DNA of 64,000 bases from Pseudopyrenochaeta lycopersici. Its lineage: Eukaryota > Ascomycota > Dothideomycetes > Pleosporales > Pseudopyrenochaetaceae. The notes under the pieces are model-generated. The model was given only the letters and a program-made list of their open reading frames with translations. It had not been told where the DNA came from and made no database searches. The translations under genes and the position numbers were made by a program. Position 1 is the first letter of the stretch. Every line of letters begins with the position of its first letter. The stretch is taken from assembly GCA_003313425.1 (NCBI GenBank), contig NHZP01000024.1, positions 372,001 through 436,000 on the forward strand, given 5' to 3'. Positions 35,889 through 47,379 of the stretch are shown piece after piece.

Positions 35889-36846
35889 GAGGGTTACTTA
35901 ATATTCCATTGAGCCTGGCCCCAGCGTCATATTCAAACTTTTCGAGTATTGTAGAAGATGCATCAACGTTTGCCCTCTGCACCACTTTTCATTTGCTTGT
36001 ATTCGATACCCCGAACGTCAGCGTATGCGGCGGCTTGTAGTTACTTCCAGTTTCAAGTTCAATCAGCCTATAAAGATACTTCAAATCTAGGTATATCTCG
36101 TTGAAAACCATACTCTAGCGGATCTTCCAACACATAGATCGCCCTCTTTGCCGTTTTTCTCATGCCGGATCAACATGTCGTTCCCCACAAACTTTGAAGC
36201 TTCGGAATACAGGCCCGAACCTTATCGACGTGCCGTTCCACATTTCGCAACTCTATTGTCCTAGCACTGTTAATCCATAGGGCCAAGCAAACCGTTCCAC
36301 GCAGCTCAACGGACATTTCTCCGGCGGCTGCACCCATGACGCGTTCCTGGCCTTGGCAATTGCTTGGACGTCATGCGGAAACCTGGAATGCGGTATAATT
36401 TACCGATACCTACGGAGTGCACTCCGTCTTGTATGATCGTTCCGTAGTCTGATCTTGATTCTTGAACTAGATCACATGCCAGTGAGAGCGACAAAGAATA
36501 CTTTCGAATCTTAAAGGGAAAGTCATTTGGTTTGTTGGGATGCATGGATTGTTGTAGCTATAATCAATACCCGCAATATGGTGATGTACAGCCCGAAGGT
36601 AGTAGAGAGCAGAACAGCTTTGAGGAGTAAAGTTTTGTCAATGCTGAAATAAGGATGAGCTAATAGATGAGTCTGACCGCCTTTAACTGGCGCTATGTGA
36701 GGTTTCGATATACTCTTTCACCCCTTAACTCGCCGGAACACCTACAAGGAAATACCCAACATCAGAGCTATACTTTTACTTTGTATGGATGCCGATATAC
36801 TTTCATCTCTCGGGGAATTCAACATAAACTTTGTCTCTCCAACAAA
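35889..36846. other. Intergenic region with strong palindrome
   Basis: Lies between the convergent HET and rhodopsin-domain genes. It contains the perfect palindrome ACGGAGTGCACTCCGT (36412-36427), with a second small inverted repeat just upstream (CGGTA TAATT TACCG, about 36391-36405). No gene seen. Confidence 0.6.
36412..36427. repeat. 16-bp perfect palindrome
   Basis: ACGGAGTGCACTCCGT reads the same on both strands. It could be a binding site for a dimeric regulator or the core of a hairpin or degenerate transposon end. It lies between convergent genes, where a terminator-like role is also possible. Confidence 0.85.
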
Positions 36847-38278
36847 CTATGCAAGACCTCTTGCCTTTAGACTTCTATCTTCACCTATTCTCTCCCATGC
36901 CTTGACGCTCGGGTTGGCCCTGACACTACCAAGTCTTGTTACCATTGGCGGTTCTCTGATGATAGTCTTCTTGGTGAACATGCTAAGATCTGGACGTTGA
37001 TCCTCAGCAGGTGGTGGGGGCCTTGGAGGTGCTTTTGTATACTTGGTTGGTAGCAGGACCTCTGGAAGCAGGATGTCATGAGAAAGCGAACCTCGAGACG
37101 CTGCAGGAGAGGTAGGATTTGACATGCCAGCTTGAATGGCAGTAAGAGGTTCTTTTATGATCTCTAAATTTGTTGCGAAGGAGTCGTAAGACTCGTACGG
37201 TGCACCGCCAACAGTTGTACCTGACCAGTGTTTACAATGCCCTGGCTTGGACTGCTGGAGTTGTGACCTTGAAACCTGAAGTAGTTTTGTGAGGGGTTCG
37301 AGCATTAGACTACAGGCTAGTATGACGGACAAAGCCGAGTGACACAGTGTGGTGACAGCGTATGGTATAAAATCGAATGTTGGGTCAATGTTGTCCGAGA
37401 AGACACGTTGGAGGTACAAGAGGCGGATGACAGATGCTGTTATGATGCTGAGTATGTATTAGCGCGCACATGACGAACGAAAAGTACGATCAACTCCCTA
37501 CCATAAGCGTAGCGAGAAAATGACTGTCGGTAATGCCTTCTGACAGTTTTCAAAGCGGAGATTTTGTACTGCGCAGACCGAGACCAGGACTATGGCGGAG
37601 TCGATGATGATATCGACGACAGTTGCAGCGAGCCAGAACGGAAACTGTTCCGCTGTTAGATTTCATAGAAAAGCTGGAGAGAGGTGATGAGCTTACCAAT
37701 GGTATACATTTTCCCGTCCATATCTCCCACGGCTTCGGCATCTCGCACTGAAACACAATACCTGCCATCACAGCGATCGTCCATAGGAGCACTATGATGC
37801 TTATGACGACAGCACCTATTTTATGTAGTCTATCGCCCGCAACTTGGTAAATATATAGAAGTATCGAGCATTTTGAGATGGTGATGGCGAGTACGAATAG
37901 TATAGTCGAAATGAAAATCTTGACCTGAATTTGATCCTTATCAGCGGCACTCAGGAGGCAGTCTCGCTTCCCGAGACCTGAATCCACAGCCGTAGATATT
38001 ATAACGGTGCTTCCCAGAGCACATATCGAAGCAGAAACTACGAGGGCATCGTCTGATAGTGGAAGGTGCTGAAGTCGTAGTGACCTAAACCGATTGATGA
38101 TTCTTGCTGCTGTACAAAGGGCCTGAAATGGCAATCAGTACACGGCACACACCAGATAGAAGGACGTCCTTACTAGTAGACATGCGAGAAACCAAGCTAC
38201 CATTACCAGAATGGTGCCACGGTTTTGAGAAGTAATGAGCGCATTTACATGCTGGGATTGCTGGCTGCACATTGTCAT
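36847..38278 (-). CDS. Rhodopsin-domain (PTH11-like) integral membrane protein
   Basis: Four exons on the minus strand: 38278-38174, 38122-37697, 37644-37502, 37447-36847; product 424 residues. About seven hydrophobic helices are seen: TILVMVAWFLACLLV, DDALVVSASICALGSTVIIS, IFISTILFVLAITISKCSILLY, VVISIIVLLWTIAVMAGIVF, FWLAATVVDIIIDSAIVLVS, TVIFSLRL with the following exon, and AVTTLCHSALSVILACSL. Several are only partly quoted. The SKCSILLYIYQV and CIPL...FW..A..VDIIID patterns fit the fungal rhodopsin-like domain of PTH11-type putative G-protein-coupled receptors. A 110-residue Ser/Pro-rich cytosolic tail follows, including SVKAWERIGEDRS. No CFEM domain is present. Ligand and function unknown. 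Confidence 0.87.
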
Positions 38279-39653
38279 TTACCCTCAAAAGCGCTCGGGT
38301 CCGGAGATTGCATTGAGTTGAGCTTTGATTAAAGCTTTATCGAAATAGTATTTTGGCGAAGGCGTAGACGATTGAAAAGGCCAGATGGCTTCTGCCGTCG
38401 GACAAGCGCAAATGCATACTCGTAAATCTCCTTTCAAGTCCGGAGTCACTAGGGCCTCGCACCCCTGCGTCTCATGCGAACAATTGCGTTTTGTCGTCTT
38501 GAGAAGGGTTCGCGAGCCGGCAGGTCTCGTCTGACAGGTCTCGAAATAGAAACAGAAGGGAGATGGAGGAGGAGAAAGAGCGAATCAAAGGATTCGATGA
38601 CAAAAAAGGGATTAGGTGTCATGCAATTCCGTGATACTGGTACCTGGCTCTAGACTGAATGATCATCGAGGAGCTGAATCCAGTTCCGTAGCGTTGGGAT
38701 GTGGACAGCGCCATGGTGGCACAAGGACGTGGTACAGTGTTGAACAGTACTTCACCCCAAACAACAATACATAAAATTTGAAGGGAGAGGGTTTCAGTAA
38801 GGGTTCAGTAAGACTTGAAAGGGAAGCAACCGCATCTACCCATAACTCGTCTCAGCAAATTGCAACCGAAGTGGGCCATCATATTGCTATGGCAGAGTTG
38901 AAAGGATTCATTCTCAGTGCTTTAGCAACCTGCAATATGAACGATAATGGATAGTATAGCCAAGAAGAGAGTTAATGCGTTGTGGCGACCAATAGAAGGT
39001 GTGCTCTGGAACGGGCCGTAGCTAGCGAAGTCCGATGCTAAAGCTGACCTGGGCGAGAATGGTCAGAACGGAACTAACATTCCGATATTTGGAGGTATAG
39101 CTGGAAGTAATGAAAACCGAAGAAGATATATCAGTAGCCTTGCTCCGTTGATATGCACGAACGGACTTTTGCCGTTGACTCGGGCGTGAGGATTTGCTTC
39201 GTCGGACTATAGGCATGTGTTTCTGCACTCACAATACTACAGACTTTAAGTGAGTGGCAACAACGGAGCTTCCAGAGTCAGACAGGATTTCAGGTGCGTC
39301 TGGAAGCACCTGCTAGACGTAACAAGAAACGATCGATTCACGCTCTAGAGCAGCGTAGGTGCCGCACTGAGTTTGGCGTGCTGCTTTATGCGGTTGCGTG
39401 TTCCTGAGTAGCGTGACGCAAAGGGGGCTGCGTAGAGACTTGCAAAGCTGATCAAAATTAAATAGTTGGAAATTATGGATGTCGTGCAACGGGATTGCGT
39501 TCGACATAGCAGAGTAGGTCGCACGCGAAGTTGCCGTGTCGGAAGGTCGGTCTCTAGCACTGGCCCAAGCTTCGGCTTATCGATATGGCAGCAATTTTGG
39601 GCGCAGGAATCCACGCATCTGCATTTTGCTCGTACGTTATCAGGTGTAACGTC
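38279..39653. other. Intergenic region with overlapping inverted repeats
   Basis: No gene seen in 1.4 kb. At 39269-39312 two inverted repeats share bases: CTTCCAGA (39269-39276) with TCTGGAAG (39299-39306), and CAGGTGC (39291-39297) with GCACCTG (39306-39312). Only one hairpin could form at a time. Confidence 0.6.
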
Positions 39654-40221
39654 ATGGTATGCACCTTCATAGGCTCTAGGTTACCATTTTCGTAACTTAC
39701 ACATACTGTAGGCTCCGATAAAAAAGCGCACGACGGCGCGCGCGAAATCCGCTCGTGCCACCCGCCAGCCCACCACTACCTTCCCTACACTCAATGATGA
39801 GGCTTCCTCATTCCCCTCCTCCAAGAGGGACAAACAAAAGATCAAGCACTCATCCTTCGTCTCCAAGATCGAGAAATCATCGTCCAAGACAAACAAACGA
39901 CGGCGGCCGAACAAGAAGCTGGTTGCGAATCTCGAGTCGCTAGCCGACGCCTTGCCAGGACTTGAAGATGAAGGACTGGATGGTGAGATTGAGGTTGGAC
40001 AGGCAAAGATACAGAGGAAGAGCTTAAAAAGTATGAAGAGCAGGCCAGGTGCGCTGAAGAGGAAGGAGAAGCTAGAGAAGCTCGAGAGGGACAGGTTTAA
40101 TAAGAACTTGGTGCAACTCGCAAGCACGTCACAGGGTATCGCGGTGCAGGATCGGTGGGCAGCGTTGAAGAGCCATGTGCAAAGTACCATGGAAGTAAAG
40201 CAGGAGTTTAAGAAGAAGTGA
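39654..40221 (+). CDS. SLX9: Ribosome biogenesis protein SLX9
   Basis: Two exons: 39654-39656 (the ATG alone) and 39712-40221; product 170 residues. Exon 2 opens with APIKKRTTARAKS and has no in-frame ATG until late in the protein, while an ATG followed at once by a good donor (GTATGC) sits 55 nt upstream. Splicing yields the MAPIKK-type start usual for this family. A Lys-rich, partly helical protein follows with RKSLKSMKSRPGALKRKEKL and a C-terminal DRWAALKSHVQSTM block matching Slx9/FAM207. Slx9 binds early pre-40S particles in the nucleolus and helps ITS1 processing and export. The long minus-strand ORF here is antisense shadow. Confidence 0.87.
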
Positions 40222-41048
40222 GAGACCCATGTTGGGAATATCAGATCGTGAATCTGGCGCATCTCGATTGAAGCCTTGCTTCTGCAATAAGTCCAGAAGA
40301 GACATATTTTTTGGCGACTCCAAGATAGTCGCACATCAGACTTGATTCAATTGATTGCGAATACGGGTAGTCTGAGGCTATTCAAACCTGTATGTTATTG
40401 CTGCTATGGCATTCTAAGAGGGAGTGAGAAGCTAACCTTGTATAGGACGGAAAATCATCATCATTTGTGTTGTCTGGCACGCTGGGCTACCCACTCCAAC
40501 TGGTCAATCAACGCATACCATTGGGTCTGTGCTCTTGGAACAAGCAGCCGTGTAATGCGAGTTGAGGGAATTCAAATGGGCCTACAGAAAGGCAAGCATT
40601 GGCTGTATGGAGATTGCAGAGATAGCGTTCAGAGTATAATTTTGGTTCAGTCTTTGGACTTGTCATAATTCTCATCTCCTCTGTGACGCTGCGTGCAGTT
40701 GAAGCAAATGGCCCCTGCTGATCAAGGCTAAATTCGGCCAAATCAGGGTCCAGCCGAGCAATGACATCAGTACGCGTGCATTAAAACAACAATTGCACTC
40801 AGCACTCAGCACTATCACCTTGGTTCCCGGGAAACCTGCACAGCCTACCCATGATGGCAGAGTCGCTGATACAGAATACTGCCTTCATATGAGTATGGCG
40901 AAGCGTTCTTGGTGCCACTTTTTGGAACTGTCTCTGTTGCCAGTGACAGCTTGAGACGCGGCTTTTTCTGTACCAAATCTCATTCGGGTGTATACTATTG
41001 TTCCTTGATACCCAGATACAATTCTTCTTTCTCTTATGGTTCTTCATC
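40222..41048. other. Intergenic region
   Basis: About 0.8 kb between co-oriented genes. Short ORFs only; it presumably includes the promoter of the PAF-acetylhydrolase-like gene. No repeat of note. Confidence 0.5.
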
Positions 41049-43379
41049 ATGTCCTTTCTTGAGCGTCAAACAACCCGCATCACTGGCACCGATCACGATG
41101 GCCGTCGGAATAGAACGCTGGGTGCCTCACCATCCAGCAAAATTCCCAATGCGAAGAAACCTCGAACTCGACCTCCCACCTCGCTCCGCGATCTCCTACC
41201 ATACCCGACCGCTACGCTGCCTCCAGCTTCAGGACCCTACTCCATCGGGAGTATGGAAATCGAGGTGCCGGTCGAAAACCCGCGAACAATATCCAACATC
41301 ACACGGCAAGGGCGACACTTATTGCAGTTAGAAACTGTGCTGTTCACACTATATTACCCTGCATCGCTTGGAAGTGGGACGGGTAAGGCCCCTGGAGGGG
41401 AGAAGAAATGGAGTCGCGAGACATGGGTTCCACGGCCGAGGCTTGAGACAGCCAAAGGATATGCAAAATTCGCAGGACTGCCAAATTGGGCGGGCATTGG
41501 ACTCTCTGGAGCAACGACTATGCTAACCAAGCTCCGTGCTTTTCGGAATTCGCCTCCAGCCACCCATTGGCCACCTGAAGGAGCTGCGAAGAAGTGCGGC
41601 TACAAGGTGAAAAACCAGCAAGGCCGGCCACCAGAAGGGATGCATGGAGAACCAACATTCCCTTTGCTCATGTTCAGTCATGGTCTAGGGGGTACAAGAA
41701 CAGCCTATAGCAGCCTATGCACCGAGTTTGCCAGCTACGGTTTCGTCGTGTGTGCGGTAGAGCATAGAGACGGGAGTGGGCCGCGAACGTTCATAAATCA
41801 CAAGAAACGAGGCAATGACAAGAAGGGTGGTTGTGGAAGGAGGAGAACCGATAAAACGGATTGCGACGAGGACCCGGAGTGCGAGAATGTATTCAAAAAA
41901 TGGGAACATCTCGATCATACAGATGAGGAAATCAGGAAAGGATATCATCATGTGGTATGTAACCCAAGGAGAGGCCCAATATTATTGCGAAAAAGCTGTA
42001 CTAAATATAATAGGACTACATTTTCCCCAAGAACAACCCCAAAGACACTTCACCAAATAATGAGCGTGGTGTCGATGGCGAACTTCGCAGCGCCCAAATT
42101 GAAATGCGTCTTTGCGAGCTTGAAGAAGCGTACCGAGTACTGAAGGTCATCTGCGCAGGTGACGGTGAAGAGATTGCTCAACAGAACCTACGCGGCGAAG
42201 GCTATAAAGGTGGCTCATCGAGAGGTCTCGAAGGCGTTGACTGGGCACAATGGAAACATAGATTTGATGTCGAGAAGATGACGATGGCTGGGCACAGCTT
42301 TGGTGCCGCGACCGTTGTTGAAGTGCTCAGACACACGGATCGCTTCGTCAATGTCCAAGCTGGAATCATTTACGACATTTGGGGGTCAGTCTCCTTTTTC
42401 ATCTTTGTAAATGTAATACTAACGACAAGATAGGGCTCCTATAAAGCCTCCAGCCGAGGACCCAAAACATCGAATACACCTACCATTACTGGGTATCAGT
42501 AGCGAAGCCTTCATGTACTGGGAAAAGAATTGGAACGCCGTAATGTCTTTAATGAATGAAGCTAGCGAGCATGGTGCACCCGCATATCTCCTCACAGTGC
42601 GAGGCTCGGTACATCTCTCACAGTCCGACTTCTCCGTCTTGTACAGACACCTTACATCTTTCTTCATGAAAGCCACGGTTCATCCGCAGAGGGCTATTGA
42701 CTTGAATATATCCACAAGCCTGGAATTCCTCCATCTCGTAACACCCTCCACAGGCGTTGGGAAGACTATTATAGGGCGTTGCATGATTGACGAATCGATT
42801 CTCCAAACCCCTCTGCTGGAAGAAATCCCCGACGACCACCGTCCAGATGACGAGTGGATAGCTGCAAGGTTACGTGTAGATCATGAGTTCAGGAAACGAA
42901 TGGCTGCGGGCTTGCAACGCAAGTTCAAAAGGAACTTTCAAGGTGGGATGGGGACAGGATACACCACTGCAGATGAGATGTGGTGTCACTACAAACCTAC
43001 GGATGAAGAGTTGACTAAGTGGATCCAAGAGGAAGACCGGGGGGAAAAGAGGATCGACGAAGATCATGCGCTTATGGGTCATGGAAATGACCGGGGTAGG
43101 AAGGATAGAGGCGAGCGAGAAGGAAAGTATTCGCCGACAGTGCTGAGCGATGATGAGAAGGAAGATGCCTTACGGAACGAAGTCCAGTTCAAAGAAGGAA
43201 TGAGATCACAAAGTTACCAGGAAAGGTATGCAGAAGGCATGAACAATCAGTTTCGCCATGATGAGAAGGACCAAGGGTCCGCTCATGTGTCGTCCGTTGC
43301 TCCGGCTGACAAAGACTCCAACAAGGCACCGCCAGGAACATGGTTGGGGTTGTCAAGCGCGCTTAAGAATGGGCCTTAG
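41049..43379 (+). CDS. Platelet-activating-factor acetylhydrolase family lipase
   Basis: Three exons: 41049-41954, 42014-42384, 42434-43379; product 740 residues. The start is the first ATG in a frame that is open upstream from a non-ATG codon. An alpha/beta hydrolase of the plasma/type II PAF-AH family: oxyanion segment FPLLMFSHGLGG, the FVVCAVEHRDGSG strand, nucleophile elbow GHSFG (Ser at about 397), acid in IIYDIWG, and catalytic His in GSVHLSQSDFS. Members hydrolyse short or oxidised acyl chains at sn-2 of phospholipids. An inserted Lys/Arg-rich stretch (HKKRGNDKKGG) and a long charged C-terminal extension (about the last 200 residues) are fungal additions. No signal peptide, so intracellular. 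Confidence 0.9.
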
Positions 43380-44372
43380 TAACTCTAGGTTTGATTATAT
43401 ATTGGTGGGCCATGTGCGATTCGCTATTGCTGTACGCTGGGCAACTGGGCGCTGGCCCGAAAAGGAGATGTTCCTAATCCTGACCACACAGAGGATGAGT
43501 GGCGTCAGTCAACCACTGCAAGAGAATATAAATTAGCTCTTCCAAGTCAGAATGAATAGATGCACATCAGCCTCTTTTATCGGCATTCAAAAGTCAAAAG
43601 CATAGCTCCGACAGTGGAGCGGAGCAACGTCACGTGGTCGGATGAACTAAACTTACCGAGGCGGAGATGTTCAGTAATCGAAAATCAAACAGCGTTGGAA
43701 ATCCATGCCGCCTCCGCCCTGCCACATTCAACGCATGGCAATTCTTGCGGATGAGTTCTGACGGATTGCGAACTACCTCGGTCTCACATCTATCAGTAAT
43801 GGCCCCACGTGGACCAGAACTATGACGGTGTGACCAAAGAACAGTCCAGGACGACTTGCTAGACCCAATCCTGGAGAGGTATACTTGCGACGCTCGTTCT
43901 CCTCCGCATCATCAAACGAGAGTTAGCCCAAGCTTGGTAAGCTTGCGGGGGTATGTGCACTGTGTAACCAGCGTCCTTGCGTTCGAACATCGTCTTGCGA
44001 AAGAGCTTGTGCAAGGTGCTGAGTCGAGATCAGTCGGACCTTTGTGGCTTTCTTATTGCTTTTTATTATCGAGCTGCGTCGCGTTGACTTAGGGAGGTTT
44101 TTGCTTTCGTTTACTCAACCAGTGCTACTGCTACCATACCTGTTTCCTCTTCGTTTGAGACACAAAGAGAAGTGCTCCTCCGAACGCGATTAGTTCTCAA
44201 GAGTCGTTTCTGCAGCCTGAGAGATCGGCAGGAAAGTCTCAGAGTGGGTTCACATTCACCGCTGGTTCCGGACAAGCGACCCCTTGGCCTCCACATTGTC
44301 TCACAGGCTCCTATTCAATAACGTCTTGAAGCCATTGTCGTACACTGTAGCCTCGGAGAGGTGGAATCCAAC
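43380..44372. other. Intergenic region
   Basis: About 1 kb of promoter-type sequence upstream of the bZIP gene. No gene or clear repeat recognised. Confidence 0.5.
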
Positions 44373-46755
44373 ATGCAAGATACTATGATGAGCTCTGAAT
44401 TTGATGAGCAGATCCTTCCGCGGAAGCGCTCCCGCGCGAGTAATTCTGAGGAGAGCCGTGAAGAGAACCGTGCGGATAATCGTGGCGCCGGAGGATCGAA
44501 GAAGGCGAGAGGGAGACCGAGAGTAGATCCCCGGGATGCTACTGCTGCGGATGTGAGTAGACACATCTTCTCTCCGTGATCGACGATGGCCACAATAATG
44601 CAAAGTGCTTATTGCATTATCATGCCTCCTCCATGTACTTGTTCCCATGGTGGTTAGCTGATGGATTGCTAGCGACGAAGGACACAAATTCGTCTCGCAC
44701 AGCGAGCGTACCGCCAGCGGAAGGAGACTACAATATCTTCGTTGAAGTCACAAAGCTCCCAGCTTCACTATATCATTGAGCAGATGAACAAGACGTTTCT
44801 CCACTTGAACGAGGCGACGCTCAAATCAGGCTTGTTACAATTGAACCCTACTCTCACACAAGAGTTCAAGCACGCTACGCAGACGTTCATCAATCTTGCA
44901 AAGGCTGCCAGTGAGGGCCAAGATGATGCCGATGAAGAGCTTGGAGAGGACGTAGAACCAACAGGGAAAGTTCCAACTCACACACCGCAGTTTCCAAACA
45001 TATCTGAGAACGCTCAAGACGTAGGCTGGGGATACTCAGTATCAAATCCAACAGGCAGAGCCGACATGGAACAAGGGACTCAAGTACATCAAGAGAACTA
45101 CTTTACACAACCTTCTGACGCTCATGGACTCCCAGGAAATACTGCAAGCCTGGTTCGCCGGCGTCAATTCAACCTGGTACGTATAGTCACAATGCAAGAT
45201 CAATATGTCTCAGGAACACTCGAAGCACTTCTTGTGGGTTGCTGACCTGCGCGACCTCTCACACAAGGATCTGGACATGCACTGTTGTTGCTTGATACCT
45301 GTGTTACTTTTCACCATCACGTTACTGACTATTCTGCCGCCACTAGGGAGACATAATCGATCAATCGAGATCATCACAAACACTCTCAAACGAGCGACCA
45401 GCAGAATCACAGCGACCAGCTCCGCTGCCATTTGGTCTGGTGGACATCCTCAGCCCAGCGCAAACCTCTTTCACTACTCCGAACCTTCATATCTACTCAG
45501 CGAGCATTCCAACACCCGAAGTAACACCACCGACTACGAGACTACCCACGCCCCCTCTGAGCATCCCGAATCCACTACCAGTGAAAAACCTTGCTCCGAT
45601 CATGACCTACAGTTTCGATGAAACGACGTTCGCAAGGCGCTTGACTCGGGCATCTCTCGAGACTGGATTTCAGCTACTGAGTTCGGGAAATGTTCGCCCT
45701 GCAGCACTGAGCTACGTTTTCAAGCTCTCTTTGCCTTACCTTACGGTTGATGACCTGCGCGACCGTTTTAAAACTCAGCTTTCGCGAAGTGTCAACGAGG
45801 ATTTAGACTGGTGGTCAGCACCGTTCATCCATCTTGGTGGAGCAGGGACTCACTACCCACGCCGAGATGCTTCAGGACGTATATCACCGATTAAGAACAG
45901 CTGGACGGTGAGGCAGATTGGGCCTTTGGAGAAGAAAATGGTGAGAATAGAAAATGTGGAAGACGGGCGGTCCGAAGACCTCGCTGGCATTGATCTCACT
46001 GGTTTCGAAGGGGAGTGGTTTGATGCATATGACGTGCAGGGTTATCTTGAGGAAAAGTACTCCTGCAGGCCGGATCCTAGGAGCTCATTCGCTGAGTGCA
46101 TTATTGAGGAGGAGGATATTGACATTGCCACTACCTCTATCCCTCCACTGCAAAGTTTACCCACACGGGGGGCGTCAGACAAAATTTCTGATTCCCCAGG
46201 TCTAACGTACAGCTCGAGTACCACCTCGGCCTCCTCCTCGGCCTCCGTCACACCATCTACCAACGCCGTCAGCGTTTCCAACGCACCCGTCGGCCCGGGC
46301 ATGTCTTTCTCCAATGCACACCTACCCAGCCATCCCGCTGAATTCTCCAAACCAATAAACTACGACATCTCATTCGATCAAACACTCGGTCTTGACCTCG
46401 CACCTAGCTTTATGTATGGCTTTGCTGGTAGCAGTGGGTTTAGTATGGGTGATATGGATATAGATCTAGGATTGATAGATGAGAGTGGTGAGAGCCTGCC
46501 AGTGGTAAGGCAGAAGAGGAAGAAGAGTGTTTGGGTAGACATCACTCGGCTTATGGACGGTAAGTTCTATTTCCATACTTTTGAGCTTCATCGACAGCGT
46601 GTATGTCGCTGAAGCTCGGATCAAGACTAAGAGGACCATGGCTAATTAGAGATATAGAGCTTATCCGGCATGGTGTTTGCCTCGGACGAACGCCAGGCTT
46701 TAGGAAAAAAGATGTCGACATGGCAGTACAAAAGGCATTTTTAGCTGCAGACTGA
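44373..46755 (+). CDS. bZIP (AP-1/Yap-like) transcription factor
   Basis: Four exons: 44373-44552, 44673-45176, 45347-46559, 46658-46755; product 664 residues. The reading frame could extend upstream only by a GTG, so ATG 44373 is used. A basic, Gly/Arg-rich leader (KKARGRPRVDPRDATAAD) meets the bZIP basic region at the exon 1/2 junction: RRRTQIRLAQRAYRQRK (residues 61-77). A short, weak zipper follows (LKSQSSQLHYIIEQMN). Ile occupies the place of the Asn usual in N-x7-R. The middle is disordered; the rest has a well-structured conserved-looking domain (TFARRLTRASLETGFQLL, FKLSLPYLTVDDL) and ends with a small LIRHGVCLGRTPGFRKKD segment. Probable sequence-specific nuclear regulator; targets unknown. 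Intron 2 is 170 bp. Confidence 0.85.
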
Positions 46756-47379
46756 GTCTGTCTGAACACGCTCAATGGATTTTCAGGTTGGTCCTAGGCG
46801 TTTGAGAAAAGATTTGGTACCTGCGTGGCAAAGGCAGGGCGGCGTTCTCGGCTTGGGATGAAGTCTCGACGGTACTTTAAGAAGCTTCTCACGACTCAAC
46901 GACATAAAATGTAATGTAATATAACGCCAGCTTAGGAAGCATTTGAAATTATTGTCTTTTACTCAAATGTAGCTACGACAAAGAAGCAGCAGTTATGGAG
47001 GGCTTTGCGATAGCGATTAGTCATGCGCGAGCTAGTAGCATGCCCGTGCGCCGACGAACTCAAAGATCCCCCGACTGCCGCGCTCTATGCCTTGAACACC
47101 AACCTGGACCCCACGACCATCAAAGTGAGGGCACCCGACCACGTCGTACAAAGCCTGCCGTCTAGGCTTCCGATACCTGTAGTGCCTTCTTGATAGCGCA
47201 GAAGCTTTCCGAAGCGTGCGCGTACCTATCGCAGCCTCAAGCGCTGACATCGTCTGCCTGTCTGGCTTGCCTCTTTCCCCAGCACTGCACGCGAGCAACA
47301 GTCGCAAACGTTTGCGCCGTCGCTGCAATATCTTGCGCCATTACACTTCTAGATAGTTGAACCATACCCACGAGTCGCC
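46756..47379. other. Intergenic region upstream of TFIIA gene
   Basis: About 0.6 kb. A minus-strand open frame at 47032-47328 is Arg-rich and lacks an ATG; rejected as a gene. Likely bears the TFIIA promoter. Confidence 0.5.

Noticed and set aside
39681..40334. 217-codon minus-strand ORF opposite SLX9
   Set aside because: Antisense shadow of Lys/Glu codons (Phe/Leu/Ser-rich); the plus strand gives a recognisable Slx9 protein.
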